DNA from: Spartobacteria bacterium
GTDB lineage: Bacteria > Verrucomicrobiota > Verrucomicrobiia > Chthoniobacterales > UBA10450
DNA length: 64,000 nt
Direction: 5' to 3'
Assembly (NCBI GenBank): GCA_003134785.1
Contig: PLCN01000014.1
Span: forward strand, 213,373-277,372
Positions 28,002 to 37,200 of the stretch are shown one piece after another. Every line of letters starts with the position of its first letter. Position 1 is the first letter of the stretch. The notes beneath the pieces are model-generated. The model did not search any database and was not told the DNA's origin. It saw only the letters and a program-made list of their open reading frames with translations. Position numbers and translations under genes: made by a program.

Positions 28002-28147
28002 AAAGCAAGGCTCTGCACTCTCGCCAATTCATGACAGCAACTATTCTTCTGTGGAAACGTCAGCGATAAAGTCTTGTCGAACGGAATCGGACGGGATTGG
28101 GTAAGTAGTGACAGAGCCGCTGTGAATGCGGTGCGCCAGCCTAACGA

Positions 28148-29605
28148 ATGAAGCAATCCCCAAGAAACGCCATTCCGGAGTTCGGCGACATTCCGCCGGA
28201 CGTTTTGCGCAAACACCTTCACGAAGTAGCCGACTGGATCGCGGATTACCGCGAAAACATTTCCACGCGTCGGATTTCTCCCACCGCCAAGGCCGGCGCG
28301 ATTCTCAAGGCCTTGCCCGCGAGTCCGCCTGAAGACCCTGATCCGCTCGATGGAATTTTCGCCGATTTCGAAAAGTTCCTTCTCCCCGGCGTGGTGCACT
28401 GGGCCCATCCTCAGTTCATGGGCTACTTCGGCTCGACCACGACCGGGCCTGGGATCCTGGCCGAAATGATTGCTGCGGCGCTCAACGTCAACGCCATGAC
28501 CTGGCGCACCTCACCGGTCGCCACGGAACTCGAAACGGTCGTGCTCGATTGGTTGAGGCAATGGCTGAAATTGCCTAACGAGTTCTCGGGAGTGGTTTAC
28601 GACACGGCGTCGATTTCAACCATGCACGCCCTGGCGGTCGCGCGCGAAGAAGCGAGCACGTCTGTTCGCACGCTCGGTTTGTCCGGAAGATCCGAGCTGC
28701 CGATCTTCCGAATTTACGTTTCGGATCAGGCGCACAGTTCCATCGACAAGGCGGCGATCGCGTTGGGCCTCGGAGAACACAACGTCCGAAAGATCGCGAG
28801 CGATTCCGAGTTCCGGATGAATATGGCCGCGTTGCGCGATGCGGTCGTGGCCGATCTCCGGCATGGATTCAAGCCTTTGGCTGTCGTCGCCACCGTCGGG
28901 ACGACTTCCACCGGCAGCGTGGATCCGGTGACCGAAATCGCGGCGATCTGCGCTCAGTATCAGATGTGGCTGCATATCGATGCGGCCTACGGCGGCGGTC
29001 TGGCGGTCCTCCCGGAATGCGATTGGGTCACGCAAGGTTGGAGTGCCGCCGACTCGCTTGTGATCAATCCGCACAAGATGCTCTTCGTGCCATTCGATTT
29101 CAGCGCTCTTTACGTAAGCGACATTCAACGCCTGCGGCGCGTCTTCACTTTGGTCCCCGAGTATTTGCGCGGCGACGCCGCCGGCGCGGAGATCAACTAC
29201 ATGGATTACGGCGTGCAACTCGGCCGCCGCTTTCGCGCGCTGAAAGCCTGGATGGTTTTTCGAACATTCGGACGAATCGGACTGGCTGCTCGCATTCGCG
29301 ACCATTTGAGGCTCGCGCAAATTTTCGCCGGGTGGATACGGGACGACGCGCTCTTCGAGTTATCCGCGCCAGTTGTCATGGGCGTGGTTTGTTTTCGATT
29401 CCGATGTCCCGATGACGCCGAGTCCGACCGCAAGAACGCGAAGATCGTCGAGACCATCAACGCAGGAGGCGAAGCCTATCTGATGCAGACCAAACTGCGC
29501 GGCCGGGTGGTCATGCGTCTCGGCTTGGGGAATCTGCTCACGACCGAGCAGCATCTGCAAAACGTCTGGAAAATTATCAGGGAAGCCGCGGACTCTCAGT
29601 CTTAG
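28148..29605 (+). CDS. PLP-dependent aromatic-L-amino-acid decarboxylase-like enzyme
   Basis: The 485-residue protein is a group II decarboxylase. HWAHPQFMGYFGST and LNVNAMTWRTSPVATELE are the substrate-side motifs, DAAYGGGL carries the cofactor Asp, and NPHKMLFVPFDFSALYV carries the PLP Lys. Likely substrates are aromatic amino acids (Phe, Tyr, Trp or DOPA) giving amines, but related enzymes act on other acids. Context supports aromatic substrates: HPPD, homogentisate dioxygenase and phenylalanine hydroxylase lie within 8 kb. The start ATG directly follows a CCTAACGA word. Confidence 0.85.
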   Translation: MKQSPRNAIPEFGDIPPDVLRKHLHEVADWIADYRENISTRRISPTAKAGAILKALPASPPEDPDPLDGIFADFEKFLLPGVVHWAHPQFMGYFGSTTTGPGILAEMIAAALNVNAMTWRTSPVATELETVVLDWLRQWLKLPNEFSGVVYDTASISTMHALAVAREEASTSVRTLGLSGRSELPIFRIYVSDQAHSSIDKAAIALGLGEHNVRKIASDSEFRMNMAALRDAVVADLRHGFKPLAVVATVGTTSTGSVDPVTEIAAICAQYQMWLHIDAAYGGGLAVLPECDWVTQGWSAADSLVINPHKMLFVPFDFSALYVSDIQRLRRVFTLVPEYLRGDAAGAEINYMDYGVQLGRRFRALKAWMVFRTFGRIGLAARIRDHLRLAQIFAGWIRDDALFELSAPVVMGVVCFRFRCPDDAESDRKNAKIVETINAGGEAYLMQTKLRGRVVMRLGLGNLLTTEQHLQNVWKIIREAADSQS

Positions 29606-29621
29606 AAGCGCGGCCGCTTGA

Positions 29622-29837
29622 TCAAATAATTCCGCTGACCGAGCCGCACTTCCAGCAGGTGAACCACGACTGATTTTCAGGGATGGAACATTCAGCGCCG
29701 CACTTCCAGCAAGTGAAGACCACTCCTCCCTTGCGTCCGCCAACTTCCTGTTGATCGGCTGGAGAAGTGCTCATTCCGCCGCTGCCTTCAGGCGTTCCTT
29801 CGCCTTCCCATTTCTCCGCTCTCTTTTCTGCTTCCAT
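29622..29837 (-). CDS. Small zinc-ribbon-like protein
   Basis: The 71-residue product begins MEAEKRAEKWEGEG and ends with two near-identical knuckles, FTCWKCGAECSIPENQ and FTCWKCGSVSG, giving CxxC...CxxC metal ligands. The N-terminal half is polar and probably disordered. The longer frame (start 29984) adds an unlikely basic N-terminus; the ATG at 29837 has AGGG a few bases upstream. Function unknown. It is convergent with the decarboxylase gene, 16 bp from its end. Confidence 0.65.
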   Translation of the reverse strand: MEAEKRAEKWEGEGTPEGSGGMSTSPADQQEVGGRKGGVVFTCWKCGAECSIPENQSWFTCWKCGSVSGII

Positions 29838-30100
29838 ACCCTGTTTCTTTCTTGGTTTCTCGAATCTCCGAGTTATGCGGCGATGTCGAACGACGTTTTG
29901 CATCGTGTTCGACGAGCAGAATCGCGCATCTTGCGTTTCCGCCGGTCGCCGGAGTAGTTGGTGACAACCGGCCGGAGAGGTCAAGGTTCTTTCTTCGGTC
30001 GACTAACCAGACTCAGCGGGCATCCTCCACACCAAGCCGCCACGAATCAGCCGTGACCGGATCCCTCCGCATGCCAGCAGTTTGAAAGCTGAGCTTGGTG

Positions 30101-30113
30101 GGTTACCGTAACC
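30101..30113. promoter_or_regulatory. Palindrome GGTTAC-C-GTAACC upstream of hppD
   Basis: A perfect 6-1-6 palindrome ends 23 bp before the HPPD ATG. Its position suits an operator for the aromatic cluster; no regulator gene is adjacent. Confidence 0.4.
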
Positions 30114-30136
30114 GGTCGAAAAAAATCTATATCGCC

Positions 30137-31270
30137 ATGGAAACAACAATCGCCGCTCCGAAAGCCAGATCGTCCGCTGAAACCGATTTTCTGCCCCTGC
30201 AGGGCACCGATTATGTGGAGTTTTACGTCGGAAATGCCAAACAAGCCGCGCACTTTTACAAGACCGCTTTCGGTTTCCAAAGTCTCGCCTACTCCGGTCC
30301 GGAAACGGGCACGAAGGAGAAGGCGAGTTACGTCATTCGTCAAAATAAACTGACTTTCGTTCTTACCACCCCATTGAGATCAAATAATCCGATTACGGAG
30401 CACATTCACAAACACGGCGATGGCGTGAAGGTGCTCGCCTTGAAAGTGAAGGACGCCACGTCGGCGTGGGAGGAAACGACCAAGCGCGGCGGGAAGAGTT
30501 ATCTCGAGCCGGTCACGCTTTCGGATGACGACGGCGAGCTAGTCATGAGCGGCATCCATACCTATGGCGATACCGTTCACCTCTTTATCGAACGCGGTAA
30601 CTATCGTGGCGTCTTCATGCCGGGTTTCCGTAAATGGGAGTCCGCCTACAATCCGCCTGAGACTGGCCTCCTCTACGTGGATCATTGCGTGGGCAATGTC
30701 GGCTGGAACCAGATGAACCCGTGGGTGAAATTTTACGAAGAGGTTATGGGATTCCGCAATATTCTGACCTTCGACGACAAGGACATTTCGACGGAATACT
30801 CGGCCCTGATGAGCAAGGTGATGAGCAATGGAAACGGTTTCGTGAAGTTTCCCATCAACGAGCCGGCCGAAGGCAAAAAGAAGTCGCAGGTAGAAGAGTA
30901 TCTCGACTTCTACAACGGGGAAGGGGTCCAGCATGTAGCGGTCGCGACGAATGACATCGTCAAGACCGTGACGGATCTGCAAAAGCGTGGCGTGGAATTC
31001 TTGAAGATACCGGCGAGCTATTACGCCACGGTCCTGGACCGGGTGGGGCACATCGATGAAGACCTCGAGCCCCTGCAGCAGCTGGGTATTCTGATCGATC
31101 GCGATGAAGAGGGTTATTTGCTCCAGATCTTCTCCAAACCAGTGGAAGACAGGCCGACGCTCTTTTTCGAAATCATCCAGCGCAAAGGCGCGAAGAGTTT
31201 CGGCAAAGGTAATTTCAAAGCGCTCTTCGAAGCGTTGGAGAAAGAGCAGGACGCAAGGGGCAATCTCTAA
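30137..31270 (+). CDS. hppD: 4-Hydroxyphenylpyruvate dioxygenase
   Basis: This Fe(II) enzyme converts 4-hydroxyphenylpyruvate to homogentisate with O2 and loss of CO2. From ATG 30137 it has 377 residues, the normal length. The three metal ligands are visible: His in YVDHCVGNVGW, His in GVQHVAVATND and Glu in LFFEIIQRKG. The N-terminal domain starts LQGTDYVEFYVGNAKQAAHFY. A frame extension to 30095 lacks family similarity. hmgA follows 11 bp later with a strong ribosome-binding site, so the two genes are an operon. Confidence 0.95.
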   Translation: METTIAAPKARSSAETDFLPLQGTDYVEFYVGNAKQAAHFYKTAFGFQSLAYSGPETGTKEKASYVIRQNKLTFVLTTPLRSNNPITEHIHKHGDGVKVLALKVKDATSAWEETTKRGGKSYLEPVTLSDDDGELVMSGIHTYGDTVHLFIERGNYRGVFMPGFRKWESAYNPPETGLLYVDHCVGNVGWNQMNPWVKFYEEVMGFRNILTFDDKDISTEYSALMSKVMSNGNGFVKFPINEPAEGKKKSQVEEYLDFYNGEGVQHVAVATNDIVKTVTDLQKRGVEFLKIPASYYATVLDRVGHIDEDLEPLQQLGILIDRDEEGYLLQIFSKPVEDRPTLFFEIIQRKGAKSFGKGNFKALFEALEKEQDARGNL

Positions 31271-31281
31271 AGGAGGAAGAC

Positions 31282-32466
31282 ATGCCGTATTATCAGAAGC
31301 TCGGTCAGATTCCGAAGAAGCATCACATTTGGTTCCATCGCAACGGAAGCGGGCCTTCCTTTAAGAATGAGGGCATCGCCTACGAGCACGTCATCACGAC
31401 GGAGGGTTTCAACGAAGCCTACTCGATCATTTATCATCTCCGTCCGCCGACGCGCGTGCGGAACGTGGAGCTGATCAAGTATTGGGCGCCGAAGAAAGTG
31501 ACGGAGAGTCCGCTGCGGCATCACCACATCAAGACCGCGGAGATTCCGCGCCGTGGCGATCTCTATACGGGCCGAATCCCGATGCTCTTCAACGCGGACA
31601 TGACCGCCTATCGCGCCCGACCGGAGAAGGCGTACGGGAAATTTGAGTATTACAAAAACGGCGGCGCCGATGAAGTCATCTTCGTGTTTCACGGCGGTGG
31701 GACGCTCGAAACGGTTTTCGGCAAGCTGCGTTACCGCGCGGAGGACTACATCGTCATCCCGCGCGGCATCACCTATCGGCTCGTGCCCGACAAAGTGGAG
31801 GAAGAGGATTACCTCATATTGGAGTCAGCCGGTCCCGTCCGAATTCCGCAGCGTTACCTGAACCACGAGGGCCAAATTCGGATGGGCTCGCCCTATTCGG
31901 AACGCGATTTCCACGGGCCGAGTGAAATGCTCACAGTCGATCGCGAAGAAGACGTGGAGGTTTTGGTGAAGGACGGGCCGCGCCTGACCCGCGTTACGCT
32001 AGCGCATCATCCATTCGATGCGCTCGGTTGGGATGGGTATCTCTATCCGTTTACTTTTAATGCGGCCGACTTCGAACCGATCACCGGCACGGTGCATCAG
32101 CCGCCGCCGATTCATCAAACGTTTGAGGTTCGCGGTTATGTCATCTGTACCTTTGCGCCTCGGTTGCTCGATACCCACCCAGAAGCGGTCAAAATTCCGT
32201 GGGTGCACGACAACGTGGAAGCCGACGAAGTTTTATTTTACGTGCGCGGAAATTTCGGATCGCGGCGCGGCATCGAGAGTGGATCGATCACGCTGCATCC
32301 ACGCGGGATCCCACACGGGCCGCATCCAGGCACGATCATGGCGAGCAAGGATGCGCTTCGCACCGAAGAGTTGGCGGTAATGTTCGACACCGCGCACACT
32401 CTCGAGCTGACCGAGGAATCGCTCGCGCTCGACGATCCAAAATATCCGCTGAGCTGGCTGGATTAA
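31282..32466 (+). CDS. hmgA: Homogentisate 1,2-dioxygenase
   Basis: This non-heme iron enzyme opens the homogentisate ring to maleylacetoacetate. At 394 residues it is slightly shorter than the usual 430-450, in line with many bacterial forms. Motifs seen include [32 protein letters not shown], the iron-ligand region [17 protein letters not shown] and [12 protein letters not shown]. An AAGGAGG Shine-Dalgarno sequence at about 31269-31275 precedes the ATG. It lies between hppD and folE. Confidence 0.92.
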   Translation: MPYYQKLGQIPKKHHIWFHRNGSGPSFKNEGIAYEHVITTEGFNEAYSIIYHLRPPTRVRNVELIKYWAPKKVTESPLRHHHIKTAEIPRRGDLYTGRIPMLFNADMTAYRARPEKAYGKFEYYKNGGADEVIFVFHGGGTLETVFGKLRYRAEDYIVIPRGITYRLVPDKVEEEDYLILESAGPVRIPQRYLNHEGQIRMGSPYSERDFHGPSEMLTVDREEDVEVLVKDGPRLTRVTLAHHPFDALGWDGYLYPFTFNAADFEPITGTVHQPPPIHQTFEVRGYVICTFAPRLLDTHPEAVKIPWVHDNVEADEVLFYVRGNFGSRRGIESGSITLHPRGIPHGPHPGTIMASKDALRTEELAVMFDTAHTLELTEESLALDDPKYPLSWLD

Positions 32467-32473
32467 TAATCAC

Positions 32474-33103
32474 GTGGCCCTGCAAAATCACGAGACCGAG
32501 CTGCAGGCCGCGGAACGCCGGATCGGAGCATTGCCTCGTTGCGGTGCCGCCAAACTCGCGGGGATGGAACGCTCGTTCCATGATTTGCTCGAAGCGGTCG
32601 GCGAAGATCCGCAGCGGCAGGGTCTGTTGAAGACGCCCAGTCGCGCGGCGCGAGCGTTCGAATTCCTCACGAACGGCTACCGGCAGAGCCTGGATGATGT
32701 CGTCAATGGCGCCATTTTTGATTCCGACGCGAGTGAGATCGTTCTGGTCAAGGACATCGAGCTTTACTCGATGTGCGAACATCATTTGCTGCCGTTCATC
32801 GGCAAAGCGCACGTCGCTTACATCCCGAACGGAAAAGTCATCGGGCTTTCCAAAGTGGCGCGCATTGTCGATGTCTTCGCGCGCCGGTTGCAAATCCAGG
32901 AGCACCTCACGTTGCAGATCGCGGATGCGCTAATGAAAGTGTTGCATCCTAATGGGGTAGCCGTGGTCATCGAGGCGAAACACCTTTGCATGATGATGCG
33001 GGGCGTCGAGAAACAGAATTCGGTCATGAAAACGTCGTGCCTCCTCGGCTCCTTTAAAGAGGACGCGCGGACGCGGTCCGAATTTCTCGCCCTGCTGGCC
33101 TAA
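32474..33103 (+). CDS. folE: GTP cyclohydrolase I
   Basis: It converts GTP to 7,8-dihydroneopterin triphosphate, the first step to folate and biopterin. The 209 residues carry [20 protein letters not shown] (zinc Cys and His), [17 protein letters not shown] and [15 protein letters not shown] with the second Cys ligand. The start is GTG, 7 bp after hmgA. Its place between hmgA and the pterin synthase gene says its product here most likely feeds biopterin for the phenylalanine hydroxylase. The stop TAA lies within a CCTAACGA word. Confidence 0.95.
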   Translation: MALQNHETELQAAERRIGALPRCGAAKLAGMERSFHDLLEAVGEDPQRQGLLKTPSRAARAFEFLTNGYRQSLDDVVNGAIFDSDASEIVLVKDIELYSMCEHHLLPFIGKAHVAYIPNGKVIGLSKVARIVDVFARRLQIQEHLTLQIADALMKVLHPNGVAVVIEAKHLCMMMRGVEKQNSVMKTSCLLGSFKEDARTRSEFLALLA

Positions 33104-33118
33104 CGAGCGGTAGCGTCC

Positions 33119-34333
33119 ATGCTCCTGACGGTCAGCAAACGACTCGAATTTTCCGCCTCCCGGCGTTTGTTCGTAAAAGAGTGGAGTGAGGCCGAGAATC
33201 TGGCGGCTTTCGGGCCGGAGACTTCGGCGCGCTACGGTACCGGGCGGAACTACGTCGCGTATTTTATTTTCTCCGGCACTGTTGATCCCACGACCGGGAT
33301 GCTGATGAACATCAGCGAAATCAAGGAACGGGTCGATCAAGTCTTGCGCGATGGTTTCGACCACAAATTCTTGAATGAGGACAACAAGACATTCACTACT
33401 ATTCCTCCGACCACGGAAAACATCGCTCGCCAGCTTTTTATCGATGCCGCGCCACTTTTCAGCAGCACGAGCGCGCAACTCGTGGCGTGTCATTTGTCGG
33501 AGTCGGAGGAGCGGAGCGCCACCTACTTCGGAACCGGAACGGTGGAGTCGAATTACTGGCTCGAGTTTTCCGCGGCACGCCAAACGACGTCGCCGCGCCT
33601 GACGGCTGAGGAAAATCAAAAACTGTTTGGTGTGGCTGCCTCTCCGTTTGGGCATGGGCACAATTATCGAGCCCGGTTGACCTTCGGAAGTGACTCAGAT
33701 CCAAGCGGCCTGCCATTGGTCCGGTTTGCCGACATCCAGAGCTGTCTGGAATCGTTGCGAAAAGAACTCGATCACAAGAATCTGAATCAAGAAGTGCTGG
33801 CCCTGATCGACCAAGCGATCACGACCGAGAATCTCGCGCGTCACATTCACGAACGTGTCAGGGAAAAACTGCGGATTGGTCGCGTGCGGCTGCACGAGCG
33901 CAGCGATTTTTTTGCCGAGCATTGGGACGGGGAAAAATATTTTCTGGGCATGCAGATTCCATTTAGCGCCGCGCACCGATTGCACGCCGCTCTTTCCGAC
34001 GAAGAGAACCTCGCGCTTTACGGCAAATGCAATAACCCGCTCGGGCACGGCCACCGTTACCTGACGGAAGCGACCATCAGCGGGCCGTTCGACGAACGGA
34101 GCGGCGCTCTGATGGATTTCGCGGCGTTCCAAACCGCAATCGCCGAGGCGGTGCAACCGTGGGAGGACAAGCACTTGGATCTGGAGATCGACGAATTTCG
34201 AGACAAGCCCTCCACGGGTGAAAACATCGTGCAAGCGCTCTGGCCGCGGTTTGATTCGCGATTGGACGGACGATTAGTTCGCCTTCGTCTTTGGGAAACC
34301 GCGAACAACCGTTTCACGCTTCGCAAACTGTAG
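33119..34333 (+). CDS. Triple-domain 6-pyruvoyl-tetrahydropterin synthase (PTPS/QueD-like)
   Basis: Three PTPS modules are fused in 404 residues; the usual protein is one module of 120-150. Module 1 (1-135) keeps DHKFLN (81-86) and PTTEN (97-101), but FSASRRL and ARYGTGRNY replace the zinc His and HGH. Module 2 (145-265) has HGHNY (179-183), LDHKNLN and TTEN, but Arg154 replaces the first zinc His and the catalytic Cys is missing. Module 3 (275-404) is complete: His286, KCNNPLGHGHRY with Cys304, His310 and His312, DKHLDLE, STGEN and LWET. It likely makes 6-pyruvoyl-tetrahydropterin from the FolE product. The last codons CTG TAG belong to a REP element. Confidence 0.88.
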   Translation: MLLTVSKRLEFSASRRLFVKEWSEAENLAAFGPETSARYGTGRNYVAYFIFSGTVDPTTGMLMNISEIKERVDQVLRDGFDHKFLNEDNKTFTTIPPTTENIARQLFIDAAPLFSSTSAQLVACHLSESEERSATYFGTGTVESNYWLEFSAARQTTSPRLTAEENQKLFGVAASPFGHGHNYRARLTFGSDSDPSGLPLVRFADIQSCLESLRKELDHKNLNQEVLALIDQAITTENLARHIHERVREKLRIGRVRLHERSDFFAEHWDGEKYFLGMQIPFSAAHRLHAALSDEENLALYGKCNNPLGHGHRYLTEATISGPFDERSGALMDFAAFQTAIAEAVQPWEDKHLDLEIDEFRDKPSTGENIVQALWPRFDSRLDGRLVRLRLWETANNRFTLRKL

Positions 34334-34437
34334 CCGCCGCCCTGTGGGCGGCGTGGAGGTTGACGTAGCAACGACTACATCGTCGTTCGAAAAGTAGGGG
34401 GCCTTCTCTCGCGCTTCGCACAGCGAAGCGGCTACAG
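34328..34437. repeat. Family D REP doublet between PTPS and hydroxylase genes
   Basis: The left unit is CTGTAGCCGCCGCCC-TGT-GGGCGGCG. The right unit on the minus strand is CTGTAGCCGCTTCGC-TGT-GCGAAGCG. Both convergent genes end with CTG TAG taken from the element's termini. Confidence 0.9.
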
Positions 34438-36219
34438 CGGCCGTTCGGCGGGCTCGAGACTTGTCTTGTGATAGGTGACAAGCCGGAAACCCCACTCGAT
34501 CAGCGTGGCGTTTTCCTTGTCCATCGTCTTCCTGCCGTTCAGAAACGTCATGACCTGTTGCTTGAGCGCGTTCTGCCGGCCGGTTTCATCAAGAATCTCG
34601 AAGATCTCCATCGAGAGGAGCCAATCGTCGGCATGCTCCTTTTGTTGTGTCTCCCAAATTTCGCCGAGACGCTCGTATCCAACCTTCCGCTCGCGGATAT
34701 CGCGCACTTGCGCGTAGAGACTTTCCAGTCGCTTGCGCTTCGGATCCGACGGCGATTTGATCGTTCGTTCGCGCGGAATCAATGCGACTTGATTGTAAGC
34801 ATCCTTGTCGGCCGCGCCGTTAAACACCGACGCGACCCGCGCGCCCACCGCCATATCGAAATTGCCCCACGCCGGCTCGAACAAGACGCGATCGCCGAAG
34901 GTGACGCGGCAATTCGTGAAAGTGATGAGCAACAGCTTGCCTTCGCGCCGCAAAATGTTTTCGACGTGGCCGCTAACGACAACGCCGCTGGCGAACTCGA
35001 TCTTAGCGTCGCTACCGGTCGCGACTCCCACCGCCGACAGGTCTTCGTCGCTGAGCGTTTCCGGTGATTTGTTCGTCGATTTCCAATTGCCGATCGGCGC
35101 GCCAAAACCTTCCGCATGGTAATCAATCCCATGCCCGGGAAGTTCCTTGTTCGCGAAAGCGAGCGCGCTCGGTCCAGTCGTGCGTAGGTAAATTGCGTCG
35201 CCGTGGGGCGTGATCACTTCGGTGAAAACACCCGAGACTTGCAACCCGGACGAATACTCACACGTCGCCGTGTTCTTGCATTCGATAGCCTTCGTAATTC
35301 CCTCGAGACCGCCGACACGAAACGCCATCTTGCTCGCAAATTCCTCCAGGACTTCAGCGAGTTGCTGGAAATCGCGCGTAACAAAAAGCTGCGGCTGTTT
35401 TGTCGTGATATCGAACGGCACGTTCGTCGCATCGATCGAGTAGGGAATCTTCTTCACTTTCGGTTCGAGGCAGCTCACCGATTCGCCGATCGAGGAAAGC
35501 AGACCGGCGCCGTAAATCTTCGGTTTATCGAGCGGCCCAATCAGGCCGTATTCCACCGTCCACCAATGCAGCCGGGAGAGCAGCGCCATTTCAGACGGCT
35601 CGCCCAAATTTGTTTGCCGCTCCTCCACCAGCTTCGTCGCTTTATTGAGTGCCTCGGGATCAGGATTCGGCTGCTCCTTTAAGATCGAAAGATGCCGGAT
35701 CGCCTCGTAAAGCTCGAAGTCTTTCTTCGACGACATCGCCTTCGCGCCGACCTCTCCGAAACGTTGTAAGTAATCGGCATATTCCTGATCGACGATGATG
35801 GGCGCATGCCCCGCGGCTTCGTGGACGATATCGGGCGCCGGCGTGTACTCGATGTGATTAATTTGGCGCATATCGCACGCAATCACCAGCACCCGGTACG
35901 CTTGGAACTCCATGAAGGCTGCCGGCGGAATGAAGCCGTCCACCGCCACGCCGCCCCAGCCGATCTTGCCCAGGATCTCGTTCATCTCTTCGATCCTCGG
36001 AATGCGGTCGAAAGAAATGCCGGTATTGAGAAGACCCTGGAAGTAGAGCTTGTGCGCGTATTCGCGCAGGAAAAACATATTCTGCCGCATGATGAAGCGC
36101 CAGACCGCGTGATCGACCGACGTGTATTCGTCGTAGCGCTGGTCGACAGCGAACTGAAGCAGATGTTTCGGAAGCGCGGCCACCGCCTTGTTGTTCGTCG
36201 AAATGGAATTTGATTTCAT
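34432..36219 (-). CDS. Biopterin-dependent aromatic amino acid (phenylalanine) hydroxylase, long form
   Basis: The catalytic domain occupies about residues 1-340: iron ligands in PAPDIVHEAAGHAP (two His) and the Glu in LHWWTVEYGLIG, then SSIGESVSCL. It would hydroxylate phenylalanine to tyrosine with tetrahydrobiopterin, iron and O2. The 595-residue length includes a C-terminal region of about 250 residues, partly beta-rich (FASGVVVSGHVENILRR), seen in long bacterial forms and of unknown role. It faces the folE-PTPS genes that can make its cofactor. The stop codon is within a REP element. Confidence 0.9.
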   Translation of the reverse strand: MKSNSISTNNKAVAALPKHLLQFAVDQRYDEYTSVDHAVWRFIMRQNMFFLREYAHKLYFQGLLNTGISFDRIPRIEEMNEILGKIGWGGVAVDGFIPPAAFMEFQAYRVLVIACDMRQINHIEYTPAPDIVHEAAGHAPIIVDQEYADYLQRFGEVGAKAMSSKKDFELYEAIRHLSILKEQPNPDPEALNKATKLVEERQTNLGEPSEMALLSRLHWWTVEYGLIGPLDKPKIYGAGLLSSIGESVSCLEPKVKKIPYSIDATNVPFDITTKQPQLFVTRDFQQLAEVLEEFASKMAFRVGGLEGITKAIECKNTATCEYSSGLQVSGVFTEVITPHGDAIYLRTTGPSALAFANKELPGHGIDYHAEGFGAPIGNWKSTNKSPETLSDEDLSAVGVATGSDAKIEFASGVVVSGHVENILRREGKLLLITFTNCRVTFGDRVLFEPAWGNFDMAVGARVASVFNGAADKDAYNQVALIPRERTIKSPSDPKRKRLESLYAQVRDIRERKVGYERLGEIWETQQKEHADDWLLSMEIFEILDETGRQNALKQQVMTFLNGRKTMDKENATLIEWGFRLVTYHKTSLEPAERPL

Positions 36220-36261
36220 AACAGTGGCTCCTTCGCGCGACGCAGTTTAAAATATGAGCGA

Positions 36262-37200
36262 TTGGAAACTGAGCAAGCGCATTCAAGAGCCACCTATCCG
36301 CTATCCGTGGGTAGGGACGCCGCGCTGCGGCGTCCGCGGACGGCGCAGCGCGCCGTCCCTGCCAGGCATCAATCACCGGCCATCTGGCTTAATCTGGTTT
36401 GTCTCGACGCTCCACTCGTGTCTCTCGCCTGGCTCTGGCTCTTCGCCAGATCCTCTCACGTTGCGGTCAATCTTGTTAACGGCGCCGCGCTGTTTCTCAC
36501 CGCGTGGCTGATTTATCTTGCTGATCGCCTGGCGGACGGTTACTCGCTCCCAAATTACGGCCCGCGATCGCTGCGCCACGAATTTTGTCTTAATCATCGC
36601 CAGATCTGGATCGTCACGCTGGCTGTGGTTGCTGCGGCCGATGCTTATTTGATCCGGCGGAACATCGGCGCCGAAACTTTTCTCGCAGGTGTTATCATCG
36701 GCACGCTCGCTTTGGTTTACCTGGTGCTCAATTACTCGTTAGGCGGTGCCTGGCCGCCTCTCCCGCTGAAAGAAATCGCCATCGGATTTCTTTTCGCCGC
36801 GGGCACTCTGGTGGCTCTCTTCCCGGTGTTGCCGCCGATCACCGGTTCGCTTGTTTCGTCAGGAATCGCGTTCGCGTGCCTTTGCACGCTCAACTGCGTT
36901 AACATTGCCTTTTGGGAACGAGAACTGGATGAAGCGCAGAGAAAAGTTTCCTTCGCGACGCGTTATCCATGGTTCAATCGGCACTTAAGCACACTTTCCA
37001 TCGCACTCGCGTTCAGTTCCGGTTTGGCCGCGCTCATCTATCGCGATGCCTCACCTGTTTTCGGATGCGTGAGCGTGAGTGCGCTTCTCCTAGCCTTGCT
37101 TGATTCCTTCCCCGAAAGAGTTGGCCGCGATCAACGAACGGCGTTGGCGGATCTGGTTCTGCTTACTCCACTGTTCGCGCTCGTTGTGATGAACGCGTGA
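36262..37200 (+). CDS. UbiA-like polytopic membrane protein
   Basis: The frame encodes about eight hydrophobic helices. LADRLADG near residue 92 and FWERELDEAQRK near 222 sit where UbiA prenyltransferases have their two Asp-rich motifs, though both are degenerate. Prenyl transfer to an aromatic acceptor is therefore inferred only. The 5' end is uncertain: this frame opens with TTG and its first 40 residues include a GC palindrome, while an ATG at 36254 opens a different frame that dies. The repeat may have disturbed the original start. The 3' end overlaps the methyltransferase gene as GTGA. Confidence 0.5.
   Translation: METEQAHSRATYPLSVGRDAALRRPRTAQRAVPARHQSPAIWLNLVCLDAPLVSLAWLWLFARSSHVAVNLVNGAALFLTAWLIYLADRLADGYSLPNYGPRSLRHEFCLNHRQIWIVTLAVVAAADAYLIRRNIGAETFLAGVIIGTLALVYLVLNYSLGGAWPPLPLKEIAIGFLFAAGTLVALFPVLPPITGSLVSSGIAFACLCTLNCVNIAFWERELDEAQRKVSFATRYPWFNRHLSTLSIALAFSSGLAALIYRDASPVFGCVSVSALLLALLDSFPERVGRDQRTALADLVLLTPLFALVVMNA
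36310..36361. repeat. REP doublet at the 5' end of the UbiA-like gene
   Basis: GTAG is followed by the perfect hairpin GGACGCCGC-GCT-GCGGCGTCC. It abuts a second perfect hairpin CGGACGGCGC-AGC-GCGCCGTCC, the pair being inverted with two internal compensated changes. It is read in frame as VGRDAALRRPRTAQRAVPA. Confidence 0.85.
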
